From: Bacillota bacterium | GTDB taxonomy: Bacteria; Bacillota; Clostridia; Lachnospirales; Lachnospiraceae | Direction of reading: 5' to 3' | DNA length: 64,000 bases | Assembly (NCBI GenBank): GCA_023386815.1 | Contig: JAEWIZ010000006.1 | Span: forward strand, 1 to 64,000 | In this document: positions 1-6,380 of the stretch, in pieces | How positions within the stretch are numbered: position 1 is the stretch's first letter | Layout: every line of letters starts with the position of its first letter | Notes under the pieces: model-generated | Seen by the model: only the letters and a program-made list of their open reading frames with translations | Told to the model about the DNA's origin: nothing | Databases searched by the model: none | Program-made: the position numbers and the translations under genes

Positions 1-2
1 AG

Positions 3-335
3 TTTGGTATCGAGGCTTATGCAGAGTTCAACAAAGAAACCTATATTAAGACCTTTGGAATGGAAAAATACATGGAAGCTTACGGAAAGCTTGAAAATCA
101 CGGCTTAGAAGGAACCTGGGAGCCTTGTCATAAATATATGCTGGGTAATGGCATCGTAGGTATTGAGAACCTTGGCGGTGATCTGGATAAGGTAGTAGGC
201 AAGAGATTCAAGTTCATGGCATTCCCGATTCGTTGGTGGTTAGGTGACGGTTCCATGGTACGTGCCGTAGCTGAAATCGATGAAGATGATCTGAATGATG
301 TTCCGGACAGAGTTTATACCTTCGGAGCAATGTAA
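3..335 (+). CDS. Cyclase-family (kynurenine formamidase-like) protein, C-terminal part
   Basis: The reading frame is open from base 3 and ends at a TAA at 333-335, so the window holds only about the last 110 residues; the true start lies upstream. The visible tail reads GIENLGGDLDKVVGKRF, then AFPIRWWLGDGSMVR and AVAEID. This pattern (an E-N-L block, a conserved A-F-P segment, then G-S-x-V-R-x-x-A) is typical of the C-terminal end of the putative cyclase / arylformamidase-like metal hydrolase family. The metal-binding HxGTHxD segment would be upstream and cannot be checked. It directly precedes a beta-keto acid cleavage enzyme and thiolase/CoA-transferase genes, so it probably belongs to the same catabolic cluster. 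The family call is fairly good; the substrate is unknown. Confidence 0.6.
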   Translation, partial: FGIEAYAEFNKETYIKTFGMEKYMEAYGKLENHGLEGTWEPCHKYMLGNGIVGIENLGGDLDKVVGKRFKFMAFPIRWWLGDGSMVRAVAEIDEDDLNDVPDRVYTFGAM

Positions 336-368
336 TCAAAAAAAACAAAAAGAAAATGTTAACTACTT

Positions 369-410
369 GCTTGATAGAACCAGAATGATTAACTTCTGGT
401 TTTATCAAGC
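369..410 (+). terminator. Stem-loop after the cyclase-family gene
   Basis: A 17-base arm (369-385) pairs with 394-410 around an 8-base loop, with a single G-U pair and no mismatch. The following bases are ATTATTCC rather than a T-run, so it may be a weak terminator or an mRNA processing/stabilising hairpin within a longer transcript. Confidence 0.6.
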
Positions 411-435
411 ATTATTCCAAGTCATTCCTATGAGA

Positions 436-585
436 GATTGAATAAAGGGATCGATTGAATAAAGGGATCATAGAAAAAAATAAATCGTAGAAAAAATAAA
501 CTATCCAACAAGAAGTTAATCGAAGAACAAAATATAAATCGAACAACAAAATAAATCGAATTAGGAAATATAAATGGTAGTAAAA
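436..585 (+). repeat. AT-rich degenerate tandem repeats ahead of the cleavage-enzyme gene
   Basis: Two perfect 17-base units (436-452 and 453-469, GATTGAATAAAGGGATC) are followed by a run of degenerate AAATAAATCG-like units to about 585. No coding signal is seen. The block forms the leader of the next gene and looks like replication-slippage sequence. Confidence 0.6.
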
Positions 586-633
586 AATAAATCTGGGAAA
601 TCCAGATTTTTATTAAGAAAGGGGATTTTAAGC

Positions 634-1494
634 ATGGCAAATCCTAGCGATAAAGTAATATTGACCGTTGCCTGCACCGGTGCATGGCCAAAGAAAGAAA
701 ATACACCTTATGTTCCTCTTACTCCAAGAGAGGAAGCGCAGGAGATCATTGCTTGCTGTAAAGCAGGTGCCTCCGTTGCTCATATTCATGTAAGAGATGA
801 TAATTTCAATGCCTCCATGGATTATGACAAATTCGAGGAGACAGTACATATTGTAAGAGAAAGCTGCGACATCGTAATCAACCTTACCACCTCCGGCGGT
901 ATTGGTTTATCTGATGAAGTAAGAATGAAGCCATTCCAGGGCTTAAGACCTGAAATCGCCTCCTATGACTGCGGTTCCATGAACTGGCAGAACTCCTGTG
1001 TATTCGAGAATAGTCCTAAATTCTTAGAGAAACTGGCTGTCGAGATGGAAAAACATGATGTGAAGCCGGAAATTGAAGTATTCGATGCAGGTATGGTATA
1101 TAATGCCCTTTATTTACAGAAACAAGGCTTTTTAAAAGGACCATTGAACTTCCAGTTCGTACTTGGAGCTGCCGGTGGAATGACAGCAACCGTAGAAAAC
1201 CTCATGTTCTTAGTTAACCTGCTTCCAGCAGATGCAACTTGGGGTGCCCTTGGTATCGGTAAGGGACATCTTCCAATTATGTATGCTGCACTGGCACTTG
1301 GTGGTAATGTACGTGTTGGTATGGAGGATAACATTCTCTACTCCAAAGGCGTTCTTGCAAAATCCAATGTAGAATTCGTAGAGAGAACAAAGAGAATTGT
1401 TACTGAATTAGGAAAGACCATTGCTACACCGGATGAGACAAGAAAGATTTTGGGACTGAAAAATTTAAATACCAGACATCCAGAGCTTTTCTAA
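634..1494 (+). CDS. Beta-keto acid cleavage enzyme (BKACE/DUF849; Kce-like)
   Basis: The family condenses a beta-keto acid with acetyl-CoA to give acetoacetate and a new CoA ester; the founding member is 3-keto-5-aminohexanoate cleavage enzyme of lysine fermentation. The protein has 286 residues, the normal length. It shows the zinc-site motif HIHVRDD near residue 50, INLTTSGG, a conserved ASYDCGSMNW stretch and EVFDAGMVYN. I start it at ATG 634, preceded by AAAGGGG; an upstream in-frame ATG at 574 would add 20 low-complexity residues and lacks a ribosome site. The thiolase and CoA-transferase genes downstream would process the acetoacetate formed. Which keto acid it uses is uncertain: the other lysine-fermentation genes (aminomutases, dehydrogenase, ammonia lyase) are not in view. 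Confidence 0.85.
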   Translation: MANPSDKVILTVACTGAWPKKENTPYVPLTPREEAQEIIACCKAGASVAHIHVRDDNFNASMDYDKFEETVHIVRESCDIVINLTTSGGIGLSDEVRMKPFQGLRPEIASYDCGSMNWQNSCVFENSPKFLEKLAVEMEKHDVKPEIEVFDAGMVYNALYLQKQGFLKGPLNFQFVLGAAGGMTATVENLMFLVNLLPADATWGALGIGKGHLPIMYAALALGGNVRVGMEDNILYSKGVLAKSNVEFVERTKRIVTELGKTIATPDETRKILGLKNLNTRHPELF

Positions 1495-1616
1495 AAGGTT
1501 AAAAATGATGATCGGCGGAATGCAAACAAAGCCGAGCCTATTCTATGGGGTTGAAGCTATTATTTTATGAAAGAATTTAGAATAGTACACTGAAGAGTGA
1601 ACATCTTCGGTGAGAT

Positions 1617-1712
1617 GAGTCAGCATGCTGATTCATTTACCATAAATAATTGTACCAAAGTAATCACCGGCACAACGTAATATTCATGATAAGTGAATCT
1701 GCATGCTGATTC
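1617..1712. repeat. Pair of near-palindromic 18-mers in the 300-base gap before the thiolase gene
   Basis: Positions 1617-1634 (GAGTCAGCATGCTGATTC) and 1695-1712 (GAATCTGCATGCTGATTC) are related near-perfect palindromes centred on GCATGC, 78 bases apart. They sit in the otherwise gene-free stretch 1495-1807 and could be binding sites for a dimeric regulator of the thiolase/CoA-transferase genes. A short direct repeat (TATTCAGGAYAAAT) follows near 1718 and 1750. Confidence 0.4.
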
Positions 1713-1807
1713 TTCCTATTCAGGATAAATAAAAGCCTGAGATGGTTTTTATTCAGGACAAATGAAGCGGTGTAGTCTTTATTTGTATTGAAATGGAGGA
1801 AAGAAAA

Positions 1808-2986
1808 ATGAGAGACGTAGTAATCGTTTCAGCAGTGAGAACAGCAATTGGCAGCTTTGGAGGAACCTTAAAGGATATTTCCGCAGCAGAGCTAGGTAAA
1901 ATTGCAGCAGAGGAAGCTATCAAACGTGCAGGAATTGATGCATCCATGATTGATGAGGTTGTGATTGGCAATGTGCTATCCGCCGGACATGGACAGAATA
2001 TTGCAAGACAGGTAGCAATGAAAGCAGGAATTCCTGAGACAGTACCAGCAATGACACTCAGTAAGGTGTGTGGTTCCGGACTTCGAGCAATCAGCCTTGC
2101 AGTTCAGATGATTAAAGCTGGTGATAATGATGTTGTGTTAGCCGGTGGTACAGAAAGCATGAGCAATGCTGCCTATGTGCTGAAAAAAGCAAGATTTGGA
2201 ATGAAAATGGGACATGAGACCGTAATAGATACTATGATTCAAGACGGTCTATGGGATGCTTTTTATGATTACCATATGGGTATTACTGCAGAGAATATCG
2301 CAGAGAAATTCGGTATTACCAGAGAACAGCAGGACGCTTTTGCCGCGCAGAGTCAGCAAAGAGCAGAAGCTGCGATCAAAGAAGGAAAATTTAAAGAAGA
2401 AATTGTTCCTGTTATTATCCCACAGAGAAAAGCAGACCCGATTGTTTTTGATACAGATGAATTCCCTAGATTCGGAACCACTGCTGAGAAATTAGCAAAG
2501 CTAGCTCCTGCTTTTAAGAAGGATGGTACTGTTACAGCAGGAAATGCATCCGGGATTAATGACGGTGCAGCAATGTTTGTGATCATGGCAAAGGAGAAGG
2601 CAGAAAGTCTTGGTCTACCAATTCTTGCTACCATAAAGGGCTATGCTTCTGCAGGTGTGGATCCATCTATTATGGGTTACGGTGTTGTACCTGCATGTAG
2701 CAAGGCTATGGAGATGGCAGGAATCACTGCTAAGGACATTGATCTTGTTGAAGCAAATGAAGCATTTGCAGCACAAGCGATTAGTGTTTGTACAGATCTA
2801 GGTTTTACTGAGGACAAAACAAACGTAAATGGTGGAGCGATTGCCCTTGGACATCCAATTGGTTGCTCCGGTGCCAGAATTCTGGTTACTCTGCTGCACG
2901 AGATGAAGAGGAGAGGGTCAAACATAGGTCTTGCATCTCTTTGTATTGGTGGTGGTATGGGAACTGCAATGATTGTTGAGAGATAG
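1808..2986 (+). CDS. thlA: Acetyl-CoA C-acetyltransferase (thiolase)
   Basis: Degradative/biosynthetic thiolase that interconverts two acetyl-CoA and acetoacetyl-CoA in the cytoplasm. It has 392 residues, as expected. The acylated cysteine is C88 in SKVCGSGLRA; the C-terminal catalytic elements are the GHPIGCSGAR histidine and the CIGGGMG cysteine. I choose ATG 1808, which has GGAGG about 8 bases upstream; the in-frame ATG at 1793 precedes that ribosome site. With the downstream CoA transferase it forms the standard route from acetoacetate to acetyl-CoA, which suits the acetoacetate made by the upstream cleavage enzyme. It could also serve butyrate synthesis in the reverse direction. Confidence 0.95.
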   Translation: MRDVVIVSAVRTAIGSFGGTLKDISAAELGKIAAEEAIKRAGIDASMIDEVVIGNVLSAGHGQNIARQVAMKAGIPETVPAMTLSKVCGSGLRAISLAVQMIKAGDNDVVLAGGTESMSNAAYVLKKARFGMKMGHETVIDTMIQDGLWDAFYDYHMGITAENIAEKFGITREQQDAFAAQSQQRAEAAIKEGKFKEEIVPVIIPQRKADPIVFDTDEFPRFGTTAEKLAKLAPAFKKDGTVTAGNASGINDGAAMFVIMAKEKAESLGLPILATIKGYASAGVDPSIMGYGVVPACSKAMEMAGITAKDIDLVEANEAFAAQAISVCTDLGFTEDKTNVNGGAIALGHPIGCSGARILVTLLHEMKRRGSNIGLASLCIGGGMGTAMIVER

Positions 2987-3129
2987 AATCTCTAAGTATT
3001 ACAAGTAGAAGGTTAAAGAGAACTTTAATGTAAAAGATAAAAATTCTGGGAAACTGTCAGCCGATGAGAAAAGATGCAGTTGCTCTTTTCTCAAGGCTCT
3101 AGTAAAAGTCGGGAGGAATGTAGTCAAGA

Positions 3130-3786
3130 ATGAAGAACAAGATAATTTCAGTAGAAGAAGCAATCTCCAAGGTTCATGACTCGGATACCGTAATGATTGG
3201 TGGATTCATGTCCTGTGGTACGCCTGAAATATTAATGGATGAGATAGTGAAGAGGGGAATCAAGGATCTAACCGTGATCGCTAATGATACCGGTATTCCG
3301 GGAAAAGGAATCGGAAAGCTCATTTCAGCTAGATTAATTAAGCATCTTATTGCGTCCCATATTGGATTAAACCCGGAAACCGGAGCTCAGATGACAGCGG
3401 GTGAACTAAAGGTCAGTTTAGTGCCTCAAGGTTCCTTGGCTGAGATGATTCGTGCCGGCGGAGCAGGTCTTGGTGGTGTTCTTACACCAACAGGAGTAGG
3501 AACCGAAATTGAGAATGGAAAGCAAAAAATCAATCTAAACGGTATTGATTATTTAATAGAGATGCCATTAAAGGCAGATGTAGCTCTCATTAGAGGAAGT
3601 ATTGTAGATAAAGCTGGTAATGTATATTATAATGCTACCACGAAGAACTTTAATCCAATGATGGCAACAGCAGCTAAGACAGTTATTGTAGCAGCAGAAC
3701 AGATTGTTGAAATTGGAGAACTGGATCCAAATTATGTTATGACACCTGGAATCTTTGTTGACTATATCGTAGGAGGTGAAGTTTAA
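3130..3786 (+). CDS. ctfA: Acetoacetate/butyrate CoA-transferase, subunit A
   Basis: Alpha subunit of a two-subunit family I CoA transferase (AtoD/CtfA/ScoA type), which moves CoA between acetoacetate and an acyl-CoA donor. 218 residues is typical. It carries the glycine-rich GGFMSCGTPE motif near residue 25 and GAGLGGVLTPTGVGTE near 115, both standard for the alpha subunit. The ATG at 3130 lies 13 bases after GGGAGG, a slightly long spacing. Its stop overlaps the start of the beta subunit by one base (TAATG), implying translational coupling. A small hairpin (about 3065-3091, GAGAAAAG with its complement) lies in its leader. Confidence 0.93.
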   Translation: MKNKIISVEEAISKVHDSDTVMIGGFMSCGTPEILMDEIVKRGIKDLTVIANDTGIPGKGIGKLISARLIKHLIASHIGLNPETGAQMTAGELKVSLVPQGSLAEMIRAGGAGLGGVLTPTGVGTEIENGKQKINLNGIDYLIEMPLKADVALIRGSIVDKAGNVYYNATTKNFNPMMATAAKTVIVAAEQIVEIGELDPNYVMTPGIFVDYIVGGEV

Positions 3787-4448
3787 TGGCTAGTGCAAAG
3801 GATATTATTGCGTATAGAGCAGCGCAGGAGATTAATGATGGTGATGTAGTTAATCTTGGTATTGGACTTCCAACCTTAGTATCAAATTATCTTCCGAAGG
3901 ATGTGCATATTATTCTTCAGTCAGAAAATGGAATTCTAGGTATGGGCGGATTGTCAGCTCCAGGCACAGAAAACAAGGATATTGTCAATGCAGGTAATCA
4001 GTTTGTAAATGTACTACCGGGTGCATGCTATTTTGATAGTGCTACTTCCTTTGGGATTATTCGCGGAGGACATGTTGATGTAACTATTCTTGGAGCACTG
4101 CAAGTGGATGAAACAGGAACCCTTGCAAGTCATATTGTACCGGGAAAAATGGTACCGGGTATGGGCGGCGCAATGGATCTCGTGGTTGGAGCAAAAAAAG
4201 TAATTATTGCAACAACCCATACGGCCAAGGGAGAGCCTAAGCTGGTAAAACGCATCTCTCTTCCTGCAACCGCAGTAAATAAGGTTCATATGATCATTAC
4301 TGAGCTTGCAGTGATTGAAGTTGAGGAACGTGGCTTTGTACTTAAGGAAATTGCCGAAGGAGTAACAGTGGAAGAGGTTCAGAAGCAAACGGGAGCTCCG
4401 CTGATTATCAGTGAGAACTTAAAAGTTATGGCACCCTACATAGGATAG
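3786..4448 (+). CDS. ctfB: Acetoacetate/butyrate CoA-transferase, subunit B
   Basis: Beta subunit of the CoA transferase, carrying the catalytic glutamate that forms the enzyme-CoA thioester. Here it is E47 in the conserved SENGILGMGG motif. 220 residues matches AtoA/CtfB. The start overlaps the alpha-subunit stop, so the two are made in step. With the upstream thiolase and beta-keto acid cleavage enzyme it completes a short pathway to acetyl-CoA. A strong hairpin terminator follows. Substrate preference (acetoacetate against 3-oxoadipate-like acids) cannot be read from sequence alone, but the context favours acetoacetate. Confidence 0.93.
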   Translation: MASAKDIIAYRAAQEINDGDVVNLGIGLPTLVSNYLPKDVHIILQSENGILGMGGLSAPGTENKDIVNAGNQFVNVLPGACYFDSATSFGIIRGGHVDVTILGALQVDETGTLASHIVPGKMVPGMGGAMDLVVGAKKVIIATTHTAKGEPKLVKRISLPATAVNKVHMIITELAVIEVEERGFVLKEIAEGVTVEEVQKQTGAPLIISENLKVMAPYIG

Positions 4449-4467
4449 AATAAGCCGTAAAATAGAA

Positions 4468-4529
4468 CATAGAAAAAGACCTCCGTTCACTTCAAATTAA
4501 CTGTTTGAAGAACGAAGGTCTTTTCTATG
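4468..4529. terminator. Bidirectional terminator between ctfB and the encapsulin gene
   Basis: CATAGAAAAAGACCT (4468-4482) pairs with AGGTCTTTTCTATG (4516-4529), and the stem continues inward through CGTTC/TTCAAA segments. A-rich and T-rich flanks on both sides allow it to serve both converging genes. Confidence 0.85.
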
Positions 4530-4537
4530 ACAAGTAT

Positions 4538-5317
4538 CTATTCAACAAATTTTACAACTAAATTCTCATCCGTGATTTGGAAGGTGAGGGATTCTTTAAT
4601 GAAGAAAGTAACTTCTTTCTGATCGTGCTCCTGATAACCAAGAGTAAAATCATCCCCTAATACCAGTTCCAGGTTCTCGTGATCATGGGGGATTAGAAGA
4701 GCCCCCTTTAATGTTTCAGAAGATATTACCTTTCCTAAGATCATTTCCTCCAACGCTTTTACAAGTGGTGTCTGACTTTCCAGTGACCATAATTTCGTAT
4801 ATAATTCCTGGGAAACAATCAAGTCCATCTTACCTGAGGCATATGCATTTCTAAGCTTTAGAATGCCCTCCGCCACGCTTTTCTTAATATCGGATGCCGT
4901 ATTTCCAAGCTTGAGAGAGGAATCAGTAGCATTTAGTAAGCCTTTTACAGCTCCTTCTGGCAATCCTTCATAAACCAATCTTTCCTCAAATAATGCCGCT
5001 TTCTTAACCGCTTCCTCCAGATTGGAAAAATCAATGTTTTTGTCACCTCGTACGGCATTATCCAGCGCCCATCGACTTAGTTTAAACTCAATGCGTGTTT
5101 CTACAAGGGGAGTAACCTGATAACTGGCAAAGGTAACCCCGTAACTTTCAGATACTTCGCCCAGTCTTCCGTGATTATAAACAACATACTCAGAGCCGTT
5201 TGGGCCGGAAACATGAACGGCTTTTCTAGCTGTCAAAGTTGAAATAAGTACCTCTTTTGCTCTTGCATCAATTTGATCCCATGCGTCCTTACTAATTGGT
5301 GCCAAATTTCTATACAT
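4538..5317 (-). CDS. Encapsulin nanocompartment shell protein (family 1)
   Basis: Shell protein with the HK97 phage-capsid fold that self-assembles into a hollow icosahedral protein compartment. 259 residues fits the family (about 265). Recognisable family features are the N-terminal MYRNLAPISKDAWDQID, the block FKLSRWALDNAVRGDKNID, the GLLNATDSS segment of the E-loop region, YTKLWSLESQTPLVKALEEM, and the C-terminal DFTLGYQEHD...FFIKESLTFQI. The start has a good ribosome site (GGAGG, 7-8 bases). It lies 13 bases downstream of the ferritin-like cargo gene on the same strand, the usual cargo-shell operon. Role: iron storage and protection from iron-driven oxidative damage. Confidence 0.95.
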   Translation of the reverse strand: MYRNLAPISKDAWDQIDARAKEVLISTLTARKAVHVSGPNGSEYVVYNHGRLGEVSESYGVTFASYQVTPLVETRIEFKLSRWALDNAVRGDKNIDFSNLEEAVKKAALFEERLVYEGLPEGAVKGLLNATDSSLKLGNTASDIKKSVAEGILKLRNAYASGKMDLIVSQELYTKLWSLESQTPLVKALEEMILGKVISSETLKGALLIPHDHENLELVLGDDFTLGYQEHDQKEVTFFIKESLTFQITDENLVVKFVE

Positions 5318-5330
5318 ATAGATTACCTCC

Positions 5331-5684
5331 TTATTTTAAATTGCCTATATTAAGACTGCGGTCGTCTGCTGTGCCGGTGTCAGAAGTTTCTGCCTGATCT
5401 TCCACATCAAGAAGGCTTCCTTCCGTGAACAGATATGTTCTAAGCTCCTTATCCCATCCATCCATATTTCTTCTAAGCCATTCAAGGCTCATACATGCAT
5501 GTTCGATTTCTTCATCTCGGTTATGTGCCATAATCTCTCTCAACAACACATCAGTAGTCACATCCACACGTTGATGATAGAACATCGTAGCTTCAACTTC
5601 CTCCATTAAAGTTTTAAGTGCACGTGTAACATTTTTTGCGGACTCACTTAGTGATGATTCATTCTCTGTCCAGTGATCTGACAT
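5331..5684 (-). CDS. Encapsulated ferritin-like protein (EncFtn) with encapsulin docking peptide
   Basis: Cargo ferroxidase that oxidises Fe2+ inside the encapsulin shell. 117 residues, with one helical hairpin rather than a full four-helix ferritin. E29, Y36, E59 and H62 have the same spacing as the ferroxidase residues E32, Y39, E62 and H65 described for the Rhodospirillum protein. The C-terminus is an acidic disordered linker (residues 90-108) ending in DDRSLNIGNLK, a good match to the short L-x-I-G-x-L-K-type targeting peptide that binds the shell interior. Ribosome site AAGGAGG. The next gene downstream is the shell. A Fur-like palindrome lies about 120 bases upstream. Confidence 0.93.
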   Translation of the reverse strand: MSDHWTENESSLSESAKNVTRALKTLMEEVEATMFYHQRVDVTTDVLLREIMAHNRDEEIEHACMSLEWLRRNMDGWDKELRTYLFTEGSLLDVEDQAETSDTGTADDRSLNIGNLK

Positions 5685-5800
5685 AACAATCCTCCTTAAT
5701 CGTTTATATTCTTTATTATTAATACTCTGGGCATTATTAGAAATATGATTATAATACCCTTGTTGCTAAAAAATTATTAAGATTCTTATAAACACAATAT

Positions 5801-5815
5801 GATAATCATTACTAT
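5801..5815 (-). promoter_or_regulatory. Candidate Fur box upstream of the encapsulin operon
   Basis: TGATAATCATTACTA matches the 7-1-7 Fur consensus TGATAATnATTATCA at all but two positions. It lies 117-131 bases before the cargo start codon, in an AT-rich leader. Iron-dependent control would suit an iron-storage compartment. PerR boxes look similar, so the regulator is not fixed by this. Confidence 0.5.
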
Positions 5816-5844
5816 TATATATAAATATATCTCTGAAATTACGC

Positions 5845-5976
5845 TTATAGTGTAAAATGCTTCATGGTATCGGACAACTTGTTGGTCATATCATTTTGCA
5901 GCTCCATGGACTTAGAGACATTCTCCAGGATTTGACCAAATTGTGATAAACTAGTATTGATTTCTTCGGAATAACA
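5845..5976 (-). pseudogene. Remnant of a coiled-coil protein C-terminus (chemoreceptor-like)
   Basis: On the minus strand a frame reads CYSEEINTSLSQFGQILENV, then SKSMELQNDMTNKLSDTMKHFTL, then a stop at 5845. The heptad-like pattern and composition look like the tail of a methyl-accepting chemotaxis-type protein. The frame is closed by a TGA a few codons upstream (near 5998) and there is no start codon or ribosome site. It is therefore best explained as the 3' stub of a deleted gene. Identity is uncertain. Confidence 0.45.
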
Positions 5977-6189
5977 GGAAAGGGAGAATAAGAAATTATT
6001 TCATATTTCCTTTGTAGGATTTAACTAAATTTTAAAAATATTTTTGTATATTTTATGAAAAATTAATTGCTTTTCTATAGAATTTATCTTATAATGAAAT
6101 TTCAGGAATAAAACTTAATAAGATTCAGAAAGAAGTTGTTAGCTTTTTGAATACATAATTAAAAGAGGTTCTTAGAACTTCTTTTAAGG

Positions 6190-6326
6190 AAGAACCGTGG
6201 GGGAGTAGTTCGCGCGCTGCGTGGCTAAGTCAACAACAAGACCTAACAAGTCTGGCTTATCCGGAAAGAACAAGACTCATGTAAAGCCTATTTTCAATAG
6301 AGAAGGGTTTTATATGAGTCTTTTTT
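6190..6326 (+). ncRNA. yybP-ykoY (Mn2+) riboswitch with intrinsic terminator
   Basis: The aptamer shows the conserved GGAGTAG (6202-6208) just after P1, and AACAAGA (6269-6275) just before the 3' half of P1. P1 pairs CGTGGG (6196-6201) with CTCATG (6276-6281). These are the two hallmark loops of the yybP-ykoY class. The 3' half of P1 also lies inside the 5' arm of a 17-base-pair terminator stem (6272-6288 with 6306-6322, then TTTT), so aptamer and terminator are mutually exclusive. Mn2+ binding should stabilise P1, prevent termination and switch on the downstream P-type ATPase. The hairpin fold between the loops is shorter than usual, and I infer it only roughly. Confidence 0.8.
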
Positions 6327-6380
6327 AGTGCTAATTACTCAGGGGGTTCAAATTTGAGAAAAGAGAGGAAATGATCACAA

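Noticed and set aside
574..633. Upstream ATG 574 as start of the cleavage enzyme
   Set aside because: Adds 20 low-complexity residues from an AT-rich repeat and lacks a ribosome site; ATG 634 has AAAGGGG.
4014..4388. 124-codon minus-strand ORF within ctfB
   Set aside because: Shadow of a clear CoA-transferase gene; no start signals.
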